This document shows, in pieces, positions 37,838 to 46,378 of a DNA stretch of 48,209 nucleotides; position 1 is the stretch's first letter, and every line of letters begins with the position of its first letter. Made by a program: the position numbers and the translations under genes. Source of the DNA: DATKHR01 sp035939575 (GTDB lineage: Bacteria > Acidobacteriota > Vicinamibacteria > Vicinamibacterales > CAVVIG01); assembly GCA_035939575.1 (NCBI GenBank), contig DASZFS010000516.1, positions 1 to 48,209 on the forward strand, in the 5' to 3' direction. Below the pieces are notes generated by a model. That model ran no database searches. It saw nothing but the letters and a program-made list of their open reading frames with translations, and was not told where the DNA came from.

Positions 37838-38452
37838 ATGGGTATGCACCTCACACCGGAAGAATTCGTTGACGTCGCCGAAGGGACCCGCGCGGAGACG
37901 TCGCTGCCTCATCTCGCGGCGTGCGAGCAATGCCGGCAGGGGCTCGCCGAGTTTCGAGCGACCATGAGCTCGGTGGCCCCGGTGGCCAACGTTCCACCGG
38001 TGCCTGAGCCGTCGCCGCTCTTCTGGGACCACTTCCAGCGGAGGGTGAGCGACGCGATTGCCGCCGACCACACGTCGGAGACCGGCGTACTGGGCTTGTT
38101 GCGCGCCTTGGCGCGTCCGGGGCTTGCGCCGCTCTCGGCGGCCGGGGTCATCGCGCTCGTTCTTTTCGCGCTGAGTCTGCGGAAACCGGCGCAACCGTCC
38201 ACGCGAGCGTACGTCGACTGGATGCGGCCGAATGCGGCCTCGCCGGCCTGGCTCCGTTCGGAGGTGTTCAGCGATTCGTTGGACGACGATCCGTCGCTGC
38301 AGCTGGTCGCGGCCCTGTCCGCGGATGTCGATCTCAGCGACGAGGAAGCAGGGCTGACGTCGCGGACGAGCGCGGAGCACGCGGTCACGCATATGAGCGC
38401 CGAGGACCTGCAGGAGCTCAAGCGGCTGCTCAACATGGAAATGGGCAATTGA
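37838..38452 (+). CDS. Membrane anti-sigma factor, ZAS-type
   Basis: 204 residues. The N-terminal zinc-binding motif is visible: H25, C29 and C32 in LPHLAACEQC. A single transmembrane helix (about 98-114, PLSAAGVIALVLFALSL) separates the cytoplasmic sigma-binding part from an acidic periplasmic part (DSLDDDPS, VDLSDEE). It should hold the preceding ECF sigma at the membrane until a signal destabilises it. Its stop overlaps the next start (TTGA). Confidence 0.85.
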   Translation: MGMHLTPEEFVDVAEGTRAETSLPHLAACEQCRQGLAEFRATMSSVAPVANVPPVPEPSPLFWDHFQRRVSDAIAADHTSETGVLGLLRALARPGLAPLSAAGVIALVLFALSLRKPAQPSTRAYVDWMRPNAASPAWLRSEVFSDSLDDDPSLQLVAALSADVDLSDEEAGLTSRTSAEHAVTHMSAEDLQELKRLLNMEMGN

Positions 38453-39051
38453 GAAGCACTCTTCTAGCACTGGCGCTCGCAGGGGCCCCTGTCGCCAACG
38501 TCGCCAACGTCGCCAACGTCGCCAACGTCGCCAACGTCGCCACCATCGTCGTGTCGGCGCAGGGCGGCCGCCAGGCGACCCCCTCCCCGGGGGCCCCGGC
38601 GCCGCCATCCGCCCAAGCTCCCGCACCCGCACCACCGGAAGGAACCGTCACGGTGGGGGAAATCCAGCGGATGTTCGACTCCTACGCGCTGATGCAGGCG
38701 GAGCAGCAGCTGCAGATCACGGAAGATCAGTTCGCGCAGTTTCTCACCCGTTTTCGCTCGCTGCAGGAAGCGCGGCGGCGCGGGCTGGTCGAGCGCGGCC
38801 GGTATCTCAACGAGCTCCGTCGTCTCTTGAACGCGCCGCAGGTCGACGAGGGCGCGATGCGTGAGCAGATGAAGGCCTTGGACGAAGCAGACGCCCGGAC
38901 CCAGGCGGAACTCCGGAAAGCCTACGAGGCCATCAATCAGGTGCTCGACGTCCGGCAGCAGGCGAGGTTCCGCGTCTTCGAGGAAAACATGGAGCGGCGT
39001 AAGCTCGAGCTCGTCACCAAGGCCCGTCAAGCGGGCCGCGGCAAGCCGTAG
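38449..39051 (+). CDS. Periplasmic coiled-coil protein with VAN tandem repeat (Spy/CpxP-like)
   Basis: 200 residues from a TTG at 38449. A hydrophobic leader runs into five VAN tripeptides (about 15-30), then a Pro/Ala-rich linker (about 40-65). The rest is a long helical region (EQQLQITEDQFAQFLTRFRSLQEARRR, RQQARFRVFEENMERRK) with the charge pattern of Spy/CpxP-type periplasmic chaperone or metal-stress proteins. In such proteins the helices cradle substrates or restrain a sensor. A role as a stress sensor in the sigma/anti-sigma circuit is inference. Confidence 0.7.
   Translation: MRSTLLALALAGAPVANVANVANVANVANVATIVVSAQGGRQATPSPGAPAPPSAQAPAPAPPEGTVTVGEIQRMFDSYALMQAEQQLQITEDQFAQFLTRFRSLQEARRRGLVERGRYLNELRRLLNAPQVDEGAMREQMKALDEADARTQAELRKAYEAINQVLDVRQQARFRVFEENMERRKLELVTKARQAGRGKP
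38491..38544 (+). repeat. Nine-base tandem repeat in the signal peptide region
   Basis: GTCGCCAAC occurs five times exactly at 38491, 38500, 38509, 38518 and 38527, then once as GTCGCCACC (38536). In frame it codes VAN repeats and can lengthen or shorten without a frameshift. Confidence 0.95.
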
Positions 39052-39074
39052 GACAAGACGTTATAATCGAAGCC

Positions 39075-39668
39075 GTGAGGCGTCTCGCCGCCCTCTTGGT
39101 CGCTGGCGCACTTGCCGTGGCAGTGCCGCGGGCTGACGCCCCGTACAGCCGCCGCGACGCAGACGCGCTGCGCCAGAAGGTCGCCACCATCAACGCACAC
39201 GGCGCGCGCGGGACTCGACAGATGCGGCGGACCACCATCACGGAAACCGAGGTCAACTCCTACCTCGTCTTCGACGCGAGGGAGCAATTACCCACGGGAG
39301 TCGTCGAGCCGTCGGTGACGATTCTGGGGACCGGGCGATTGTCGGGCCGCGCCGTCGTGGACCTCGATGCGGTCCGAAAGGCCAAGGCGACCGCGAGCCT
39401 GTTCGATCCGACGAACTACCTGACCGGGCGCCTCCCCGTGACCGCAACAGGTGTCCTGACGACCACGAACGGCACCGGCCGGTTTCAGCTTGAAAGCGCG
39501 ACCGTCGGTGGTGTGCCAATCCCGAAGCTGCTGCTGCAGGAGATTGTCAGCTTCTATTCACGCACCGCCGAGAAGCCGTCGGGCATCGGCCTCGACGATC
39601 CGTTTGCACTGCCAGCGCGCATCCGCGAGATCCAAGTCCAGCGAGGCCAAGCCATAATCGTGCAATGA
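39075..39668 (+). CDS. Conserved secreted protein of unknown function
   Basis: 197 residues from a GTG at 39075. Signal peptide (LAALLVAGALAVAVPRADA). The body is mostly beta strand: TETEVNSYLVFDAREQLPTGVVEPSVTILGTGRLSGRAVVDLD, then a segment LPVTATGVLTTTNGTGRFQLESATVGGVPIPK. Alternating polar and hydrophobic strands resemble lipid- or lipoprotein-binding folds of the LmeA/DUF2993 kind, but I cannot claim membership. Its ATGA overlap with recG is translational coupling and does not show function. Confidence 0.7.
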   Translation: MRRLAALLVAGALAVAVPRADAPYSRRDADALRQKVATINAHGARGTRQMRRTTITETEVNSYLVFDAREQLPTGVVEPSVTILGTGRLSGRAVVDLDAVRKAKATASLFDPTNYLTGRLPVTATGVLTTTNGTGRFQLESATVGGVPIPKLLLQEIVSFYSRTAEKPSGIGLDDPFALPARIREIQVQRGQAIIVQ

Positions 39669-41833
39669 CCGCCCCGGCCGGACCGGACGGGCCTGGCACG
39701 CCTGGCAGTTTGCCCCACCCGTCCAGCGCCGGCGGCCCCGGCCCGAACGACGTACTGGCGACGCCGCTCCAGTACCTGCGTGGCGTCGGGCCGCGACGCG
39801 CCGCAGATCTCGAGCGAGCGGGCCTCGTCACCCTTGAAGATCTCCTGTACCGCTTTCCGATCCGCTACGAGGATCGCAGCCGGCTGCAGCCAATCGCATC
39901 GCTCAAGCCTGGCCGTGCGGCTTCGATCGTCGGTCGCATCCTCAGCTGCGGCGTTCGCGCCACGCGGCGGCCGGGGTTCAAGATCTTCGAGGCGGCGATC
40001 GGCGACCCGAGCGGCGCCCTGCGCGCCACCTGGCTCAACCAGCCGTTCCTGCGCGATGTCTTCGCGGTCGGCCAGCACGTCGTGTTCTATGGACAGATCG
40101 AGATGCGCGGGCACGGCGGCCTGCAGATGACCAACCCGCAGTACGAGATTCTGGACGACGAAGACGGAGAGACCGTCCACACGGGTCGAATCGTGCCGGT
40201 CTACGAGAAGACGGGAACGGTGACGCCGAAAATGCAGCGCCGCCTGGTGTTCGACGCCCTCCAGAAGCTGACCCCCGATTTGCCCGAACACCTGCCCGAG
40301 GAGGTCAGGCACCGCCTGGAGCTCCCGACGCGGTACGCCTCACTCCTGGCGACGCACTTTCCGTCCGATGACACGCCGATCGACGCCCTGAACTTCTTCG
40401 CTACGCCCGCGCAGCGGCGGTTGATTCTCGAGGAGGCGTTTCTGTTCCAGGTGGGCGTCCACGCCCGCCGTCAGGTCGCGGCGGCGGAGCGGAAGCCGAA
40501 GGCGGTGCGAGTCGACGACCGCATCCGCGACTCGGCCCGCCGTGTTCTGCCGTTCAGGCTGACTGGCGACCAGAAGCAGGCGCTCAAGGACATCGTGGAG
40601 GACCTGCAGCGCCCGTTTCCGATGAATCGCCTGCTGCAGGGCGACGTCGGGTCGGGCAAGACAATTGTCGCGCTGCTCGCCGCCCTCGTGGCGATGGAGA
40701 ACGACCTCCAGATCGCGTTCATGGCACCCACGGAGATCCTCGCCGAGCAGCATTTCGCCAACATCTCGCGGCTCCTCCAGCCGTCGCGGTTCCGTGTCGC
40801 GCTGTTGACCGGGTCAACGAGCGCGGCGGCTAGGCGGGAGATCCTGGCGGAAGTCGAGGCCGGCACGATTCATCTCGTCGTGGGCACGCACGCGCTCGTG
40901 CAGGGCTCGGTGGTGTTCCGCGCGCTCGGCATGGTGGTCATCGACGAGCAGCACCGCTTCGGCGTGCTGCAGCGCGCGACACTGCGGTCGAAGGGGCTGC
41001 ACCCGGACGTGCTCGTGATGACGGCGACGCCAATCCCTCGGACGCTGGCGTTGACCGCGTACGGCGATCTCGACACCTCGGTCATCCGTGAACGGCCGGC
41101 CGGGCGCCTGGCGATTCGGACAACGGCGAAGCCCGAGTCGAGACGGGACGAGATCTACGCGTTCGCGCGGGGTGAGCTCGACGCGGGCCGCCAGATGTAC
41201 GTGGTGTATCCGCTGGTGGAAGAATCGGAGAAGGTCGATCTCAAGGCGGCGACGGCGATGGCGGACACGCTGACCGCCGATGTCTTCCCGGACTACCGGG
41301 TCGGCCTGCTCCATGGCCGGATGAAGGCCGAGGCCAAGGATCGCGTCATGCGCGCCTTCGCGGCAGGGGAGCTGCAGATCCTGGTGACGACGACCGTGGT
41401 GGAAGTTGGCGTCGACATCGCGAACGCAACCGTGATGCTCGTCGAGCACGCGGAGCGCTTCGGGCTGTCGCAGCTCCACCAGCTTCGAGGGCGCGTCGGA
41501 CGCGGTCCGTGCCAGTCATACTGCTTCCTCATCTACCAGGCGCCGCTGTCGGAAGACAGCCGGGAGCGTCTTCGGGCCCTGACGGAGACCACCGACGGCT
41601 TCGAGATCGCGGAGCGCGATCTCCGGCTTCGCGGGCCGGGCGATTTCTTCGGCACGCGACAGGCCGGCATGCCGACATTCCGGCTGATCGATCTGGTCCG
41701 CGACCGCGAGCTGCTGGAGGTCGCGCAGCGGGAGGCGGTCCGGTGGCTCGACCGAACGAAGCCGACGCCGGCGGCTGTAGACAGGATCGTGACAAATTGG
41801 GAGCAGCGGTTCAGGCTCATTGAAGTTGGATAA
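39665..41833 (+). CDS. recG: ATP-dependent DNA helicase RecG
   Basis: 722 residues. Remodels stalled replication forks and Holliday junctions. A Gly/Pro-rich tail (1-30) precedes the wedge domain (LRGVGPRRAADLERAGL, LYRFPIRYEDRS). Walker A GDVGSGKT is at about 326-333. The Walker B box is DEQH (VVIDEQHRFGVLQR). Motif III TATPIPRTL and motif VI HQLRGRVGRG follow, then the RecG C-terminal FGTRQAGMPTFRL. It starts with an ATGA overlap of the secreted protein gene. Complete. Confidence 0.97.
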   Translation: MTAPAGPDGPGTPGSLPHPSSAGGPGPNDVLATPLQYLRGVGPRRAADLERAGLVTLEDLLYRFPIRYEDRSRLQPIASLKPGRAASIVGRILSCGVRATRRPGFKIFEAAIGDPSGALRATWLNQPFLRDVFAVGQHVVFYGQIEMRGHGGLQMTNPQYEILDDEDGETVHTGRIVPVYEKTGTVTPKMQRRLVFDALQKLTPDLPEHLPEEVRHRLELPTRYASLLATHFPSDDTPIDALNFFATPAQRRLILEEAFLFQVGVHARRQVAAAERKPKAVRVDDRIRDSARRVLPFRLTGDQKQALKDIVEDLQRPFPMNRLLQGDVGSGKTIVALLAALVAMENDLQIAFMAPTEILAEQHFANISRLLQPSRFRVALLTGSTSAAARREILAEVEAGTIHLVVGTHALVQGSVVFRALGMVVIDEQHRFGVLQRATLRSKGLHPDVLVMTATPIPRTLALTAYGDLDTSVIRERPAGRLAIRTTAKPESRRDEIYAFARGELDAGRQMYVVYPLVEESEKVDLKAATAMADTLTADVFPDYRVGLLHGRMKAEAKDRVMRAFAAGELQILVTTTVVEVGVDIANATVMLVEHAERFGLSQLHQLRGRVGRGPCQSYCFLIYQAPLSEDSRERLRALTETTDGFEIAERDLRLRGPGDFFGTRQAGMPTFRLIDLVRDRELLEVAQREAVRWLDRTKPTPAAVDRIVTNWEQRFRLIEVG

Positions 41834-41853
41834 AGGCGGCTCTCTATAACCAG

Positions 41854-42453
41854 ATGACCAAATACACTGTTCTCCTGAGAGTCATCGCGGGATCGCTCAA
41901 AGGCCGGCGCTTGAAGGCCCCGACGTGGGACGGGTGCCGTCCGACGTCCGACAAGCTGCGCGAGACGCTCTTCAACGTGCTGGCGCCGCGAATCGCCGGC
42001 GCGCGCGTGTTGGACGGCTACGCAGGGACGGGGGCGATCGGGATCGAGGCGCTCAGCCGTGGAGCCCGCGCCGTGACGTTCGTGGATCGGGATCGGCGCG
42101 CGCGCGCGCTCATCGCGGACAACCTCGCGCGATGCGAGGTCCCGAGCGGCTGTGCTATCATCCGTGAGCACTTCGCTGTTGTTCCCGTCGCCGACGGTGG
42201 CGACGTCGTTGACGTCTTCGACGATATCTTTGACATCGTCCTGCTCGATCCGCCGTACGACGAACCGCCGGATCTGGTGATTCCGATCGCCGCCGGACTG
42301 CTGGCCGCGGACGGTGTGCTCGTCCTGGAGCATGCGAAGCGACGGAGCGCGCCGCTATCGGCCTCGGGCGTCGCGCGATCGCGCCAGATTGTGTCGGGCG
42401 ATTCGATGCTGTCATTCTATGAAAAGTTAGAAGGCACCAGGTCACCCTTTTAA
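41854..42453 (+). CDS. rsmD: 16S rRNA guanine(966)-N2-methyltransferase
   Basis: 199 residues. Signature RPTSDKLRETLFNVL near 29-43, the SAM-binding VLDGYAGTGAIGIEALSRGA, and the catalytic DPPY at 132-135. It methylates the exocyclic amine of a helix 31 guanine in 16S rRNA. The start is 20 bases after recG; the N-terminus before LRVIAG is about seven residues longer than usual, so a slightly later start is possible. The common rsmD-coaD pairing is kept. Confidence 0.95.
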   Translation: MTKYTVLLRVIAGSLKGRRLKAPTWDGCRPTSDKLRETLFNVLAPRIAGARVLDGYAGTGAIGIEALSRGARAVTFVDRDRRARALIADNLARCEVPSGCAIIREHFAVVPVADGGDVVDVFDDIFDIVLLDPPYDEPPDLVIPIAAGLLAADGVLVLEHAKRRSAPLSASGVARSRQIVSGDSMLSFYEKLEGTRSPF

Positions 42454-42463
42454 CTGCGTTCAC

Positions 42464-42961
42464 ATGCCAACGCTCGCCGTCTATCCGGGATCTTTCGATC
42501 CGCTCACGAACGGCCACGTCGACATCATCTCGCGTGGCGCGCGGCTGTTCGATCGCATCATCGTTGCGATGCTGGTGAACGCCGAGAAGTCCCCGCTCTT
42601 CACGATGGACGAGCGTGTGGAGATCGCGCGGGCGGTGTTCAAGGATCAACGGAACGTGGAGATCGATACCTTCAACGGCCTGCTGGTCGACTACGTCAGG
42701 GGGCGCCGTGCGCAGGTCATTGTTCGGGGACTCCGGGCGATCTCCGATTTCGAGTTCGAGTTCCAGATGGCCCTCATGAATCGCCGTCTCGACTCTTCCA
42801 TCGAGACGGTCTTCATGATGCCGGCCGAACAGTACACATACATCAGCTCGCGGTTAATCAAGGAAGTCTTCGCGCTGGGCGGGCGCGTTCACGGGCTGGT
42901 CCCGGAACTTGTCGAGGCCCGGCTGCGGGACAAAGTGACAAAGCTGACGGGGGACGCATGA
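42464..42961 (+). CDS. coaD: Phosphopantetheine adenylyltransferase
   Basis: 165 residues. Nucleotidyltransferase superfamily: YPGSFDPLTNGH with the [HT]xGH-type motif TNGH at 15-18, and the second motif YISSRLIKEV near 126-135. It transfers AMP to 4'-phosphopantetheine, the penultimate step of coenzyme A synthesis. Length is normal. Its stop overlaps the aminotransferase start (ATGA). Confidence 0.97.
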   Translation: MPTLAVYPGSFDPLTNGHVDIISRGARLFDRIIVAMLVNAEKSPLFTMDERVEIARAVFKDQRNVEIDTFNGLLVDYVRGRRAQVIVRGLRAISDFEFEFQMALMNRRLDSSIETVFMMPAEQYTYISSRLIKEVFALGGRVHGLVPELVEARLRDKVTKLTGDA

Positions 42962-44160
42962 AGCTGGCGGAGCGCACGACGAGGATCTCCGGGTCACCGA
43001 CGATGAAGGTGACGGCGACAGTGGATCGGATGCGGCGCGAAGGCGTCGACGTGATCGACTTCGGTGCAGGGGAGCCGGACTTCCCGACCCCCGACCCCAT
43101 CAAGGCAGCGGCGTACGCGGCGCTGGATCAGAACTTCACGCGCTACACGCCGTCGGCGGGCATCGTCGAGCTGAAGTGCGCGATCCTCGATCGCTACAAG
43201 CAGGACTACGGCGTCGACTACCGCGAGAACGAGGTCATCGCCACGGCGGGCGGGAAGCAGGCGCTCTTCAACACCGCGATGGTGCTTTTTGGCCCCGGCG
43301 ACGAGGTCATCACCCACGCGCCGTACTTGCCGACCCTGACCGAGCAGATCAAGCTGGCCGAGGCCAAGCCGGTCCTCGCGCGCACGTATCCGGAGGACGG
43401 CTTCGCGATTCGCGCGAAGGCCATCCTCGAGGCGATGACGCCGCGCACGCGCGGCATCATCATCAACTCGCCGTGCAATCCGACCGGGGCGCTGATCTCG
43501 GAAACGGACCTCGGGCAGATCGCTGCCGCGGCGCTCGATCGCCAGATCTGGATCATCGTGGACCTCTGCTACGAGAAGCTGATCTACGATCCCGTCCCGC
43601 ACAACCTGCCGGGCATTCTGGCCGGGACGTGCCGCGATCTGACGGTCTTGTGCGGGTCATCGTCGAAGGCATACGCCATGACCGGCTGGCGATGCGGCTG
43701 GCAGATCGGTCCCTCGGCGGTCATCGCGGCCTCCAACGCGCTGCAGAGCCACTCGACGTCGAACGTCACCTCCATCACGCAGAAGGCGGCGGTCGCGGCG
43801 CTGACCGGCTCGCAGGCGCCAGTGACCGCCATGCTGAACGAATACCGCACGCGCCGCGATGCCGTGCACGCGTGGCTGACGGCCGACCCGCGCATCCGGT
43901 GCCTGAAGCCGGGCGGGGCGTTCTATCTCTTCGTGGACGTCAGCGATGTCTTGTCGACGGATGGCTATCGCACGTCCGCCGAGTTCGTCGACGCCCTCCT
44001 CGAGCACGCGCGCGTGGCGGTGACGCCTGGAGAAGCGTTCGACGCACCTGGCTTCATCCGCATTTCGTACGCGACGTCAATGGACAATTTGCGGGAGGGC
44101 TGCCGCCGCCTGCTGGAGTTCGTGCGGGCGAGCGCACCGAAGGCCGCTGCGGCGCAATGA
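42958..44160 (+). CDS. Pyridoxal phosphate-dependent aminotransferase (aspartate type)
   Basis: 400 residues, class I/II fold type I. PLP Schiff-base K237 in SSSKAYAMTGWRCGW. Phosphate- and PLP-contacting residues in INSPCNPTGA and GEPDFPTP, and the C-terminal FIRISYATS arginine, all match aspartate/aromatic aminotransferases of the Ib subgroup. It could be aspartate or prephenate/aromatic aminotransferase; the sequence alone does not settle which. No separate aromatic aminotransferase gene lies in the aro operon, so a role there is possible. Confidence 0.93.
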   Translation: MKLAERTTRISGSPTMKVTATVDRMRREGVDVIDFGAGEPDFPTPDPIKAAAYAALDQNFTRYTPSAGIVELKCAILDRYKQDYGVDYRENEVIATAGGKQALFNTAMVLFGPGDEVITHAPYLPTLTEQIKLAEAKPVLARTYPEDGFAIRAKAILEAMTPRTRGIIINSPCNPTGALISETDLGQIAAAALDRQIWIIVDLCYEKLIYDPVPHNLPGILAGTCRDLTVLCGSSSKAYAMTGWRCGWQIGPSAVIAASNALQSHSTSNVTSITQKAAVAALTGSQAPVTAMLNEYRTRRDAVHAWLTADPRIRCLKPGGAFYLFVDVSDVLSTDGYRTSAEFVDALLEHARVAVTPGEAFDAPGFIRISYATSMDNLREGCRRLLEFVRASAPKAAAAQ

Positions 44161-44176
44161 GCCTATACTGAGGCAA

Positions 44177-44557
44177 GTGGGCAACATGGGCAAGGTGGTC
44201 GCCGTCATCGGCGCCTCCAACAACCGTCGGAAATTCGGTAACCGCGCCGTGCGTGCCTACCACGAGCAGGGCTACACGGTGGTGCCGATCAATCCCCATG
44301 AGACCGAGGTCGAGGGGCTGAAAGCGTACCGGTCGATTCTCGACGTTCCCGGCGCGGTCGACATGGCGTCCTTCTACGTGCCCCCTGAAGTCGGCGAGCA
44401 GGTGATCGACGACGTCGCGAGAAAAGGCGTCGCCGAAGTGTGGCTCAACCCCGGCGCGGAGAGCGACGCGCTCATCGCGCGCGCCCGCGCCCTCTCTCTT
44501 ACGCCCGTCGTCGCCTGCAGCATTTTCGCGATCGGTCAGAATCCGTATAACTTCTAA
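44177..44557 (+). CDS. CoA-binding domain protein
   Basis: 126 residues from a GTG at 44177, with an ATG at 44186 that may be the true start. A single Rossmann-like CoA-binding domain: VVAVIGASNNRRKFGNRAVRAY, then VPINPHETEVEGLKAY and VWLNPGAES. The family is small and cytoplasmic (YccU-like). The role is unclear. Only 14 bases separate it from rho. Confidence 0.88.
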   Translation: MGNMGKVVAVIGASNNRRKFGNRAVRAYHEQGYTVVPINPHETEVEGLKAYRSILDVPGAVDMASFYVPPEVGEQVIDDVARKGVAEVWLNPGAESDALIARARALSLTPVVACSIFAIGQNPYNF

Positions 44558-44571
44558 TTTCCAGACGTCCT

Positions 44572-46074
44572 ATGCCGAGCCATCACAAGCGCCATCATCC
44601 GGCGCGCGCGGCCACGCAGCCTGCGCCTGACGCCGCCGTGCCGGTCGATTCCATTGAAGCGGGACCGTCGTCGCAGCCAAGACCCGGAGAGCCCACAGCC
44701 TCCACCCCGCCGGCGGAATCCGCGCCGCCATCGCCCCCCGGGAGCCTCGGGGCCCCCGGCCCGGCGTCGACCCCCGGGGCGCCCGCAGCAGCCGCGCCAC
44801 AGACCGATCAGCGCCGGCCCGGCCTGAACATCACCGATCTGAAGGACATGAGCATCCAGAAGCTCACGCAGATCGCCAAGGATCTCACGGTCGGCGGCGC
44901 GACCGGGATGCGGAAGCAGGAGCTGATCTTTCAGATCCTCAAAGCGCAGACCGAGCAGAGCGGATTCATCTTCTCCGAAGGCGTCCTCGAGGTGTTGCCG
45001 GACGGCTTCGGCTTTCTCCGCGCGCCCGACTACAACTACCTGCCCGGGCCCGACGACATCTACGTCTCGCCGTCGCAAATCCGCAAGTTCGATCTCCAGA
45101 CCGGCGATACGGTGTCGGGGCAGATCCGCCCGCCGAAAGAGGGCGAGCGCTACTTCGCGCTCATCAAAGTCGAGGCAGTCAATTTCGAGGCGCCCGGCCT
45201 CTCGCGAGAGAAGCTGTTCTTCGAGAACCTGACGCCGCTCTACCCGCAGGAGCGGATCACACTCGAGACGCCGGAGAGCCTTTCGGCGCGCGTGATGGAT
45301 CTCTGGACCCCGATCGGGAAAGGGCAGCGCGGGCTCATCGTCGCGCCGCCTCGAACGGGTAAGACGATGCTGCTGCAGAGCATCGCCCAGTCAGTGGCGA
45401 GGAATCACCCCGAGGTCTATCTCATCGTCCTGCTCATCGACGAGCGGCCGGAGGAGGTCACCGACATGCAGCGGTCGGTGGACGGTGAGGTCATCTCCTC
45501 CACATTCGACGAGCCCGCGCAGCGGCACGTCCAGGTGGCCGAGATGGTCATCGAAAAGGCCAAGCGGCTGGTCGAGCACAAGAAGGACGTGCTCATCCTC
45601 CTCGACTCGATCACGCGGCTGGCCCGGGCCTACAACACCGTCATCCCTCCGTCGGGCAAGGTGTTGTCGGGCGGCCTCGACTCGAACGCGCTCCAGAAGC
45701 CCAAGCGCTTCTTCGGCGCCGCGAGAAACATCGAGGAAGGCGGGTCGATGACCATCATGGCGACCGCGCTCATCGACACGGGATCGCGGATGGACGACGT
45801 CATCTTCGAGGAATTCAAGGGCACCGGCAACATGGAGATTCATCTCGACCGGAAGCTCACCGACAAGCGCGTCTTCCCCTCGATCGACGTCCAGAAGAGC
45901 GGGACGCGCAAGGAAGAGCTGCTGATCCCGAAAGAGGATCTCAACCGGATCTGGGTGCTTCGAAAAGTCCTCAACCCGCTCTCGCCGGTCGAGGCGATGG
46001 AGCTGCTGCTTGATAAGATGGGCAAGACGAAGACGAACGCGGAATTCCTCGCGTCGATGCAGAAGATGAGCTGA
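44572..46074 (+). CDS. rho: Transcription termination factor Rho
   Basis: 500 residues. Residues 1-80 are a low-complexity Pro/Ala/Ser-rich extension not seen in E. coli Rho. The N-terminal helix bundle begins near 82 (LNITDLKDMSIQKLTQIAKDL). The RNA-binding cold-shock-like domain follows (GVLEVLPDGFGFLRAPDYNYLPGPDDIYVSPSQIRKFDLQTGD). Walker A APPRTGKTML is near 258-267, Walker B is in VLIDERPEE, and the Q-loop/R-loop region includes SGGLDSNALQKPKRFFGAARNIEEGGS. It forms the hexameric RNA translocase for factor-dependent termination. No ribosome site is evident before the ATG. Confidence 0.97.
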   Translation: MPSHHKRHHPARAATQPAPDAAVPVDSIEAGPSSQPRPGEPTASTPPAESAPPSPPGSLGAPGPASTPGAPAAAAPQTDQRRPGLNITDLKDMSIQKLTQIAKDLTVGGATGMRKQELIFQILKAQTEQSGFIFSEGVLEVLPDGFGFLRAPDYNYLPGPDDIYVSPSQIRKFDLQTGDTVSGQIRPPKEGERYFALIKVEAVNFEAPGLSREKLFFENLTPLYPQERITLETPESLSARVMDLWTPIGKGQRGLIVAPPRTGKTMLLQSIAQSVARNHPEVYLIVLLIDERPEEVTDMQRSVDGEVISSTFDEPAQRHVQVAEMVIEKAKRLVEHKKDVLILLDSITRLARAYNTVIPPSGKVLSGGLDSNALQKPKRFFGAARNIEEGGSMTIMATALIDTGSRMDDVIFEEFKGTGNMEIHLDRKLTDKRVFPSIDVQKSGTRKEELLIPKEDLNRIWVLRKVLNPLSPVEAMELLLDKMGKTKTNAEFLASMQKMS

Positions 46075-46081
46075 CCTCACT

Positions 46082-46309
46082 ATGGCAACGATCAAACTCC
46101 GGCAGAACGGCCCATACCTGGTTGAGGGCGACGACGTCACGATCGTGGACTGGAACGGCAACACCTATCAGATCCCCAAGCGCCCGTTCGCGCTTTGCCG
46201 CTGCGGCGGCTCGACCAACAAACCCTTCTGCGACGGCACCCACTCGAAGATCGGTTTCCAGGCGGCGGAAGCCGCGGTCCCTGGAAGCGGCGACAAGCCC
46301 GCGCTGTAG
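46082..46309 (+). CDS. CDGSH iron-sulfur domain protein
   Basis: 75 residues. The [2Fe-2S] CDGSH signature CRCGGSTNKPFCDGTH is complete with ligands C39, C41, C50 and H54. The N-terminal strand region (GPYLVEGDDVTIVDWNGN) is as in MitoNEET-like bacterial proteins. No membrane segment, so it is probably a small soluble electron- or cluster-transfer protein. Eight bases downstream of rho. Confidence 0.93.
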   Translation: MATIKLRQNGPYLVEGDDVTIVDWNGNTYQIPKRPFALCRCGGSTNKPFCDGTHSKIGFQAAEAAVPGSGDKPAL

Positions 46310-46378
46310 GCCCGCCGCGCCTGGCGCCCGGGGCCGCGCACGGCTCTCCGTCGAGCGGGACGAGGACCTCATGCGAGC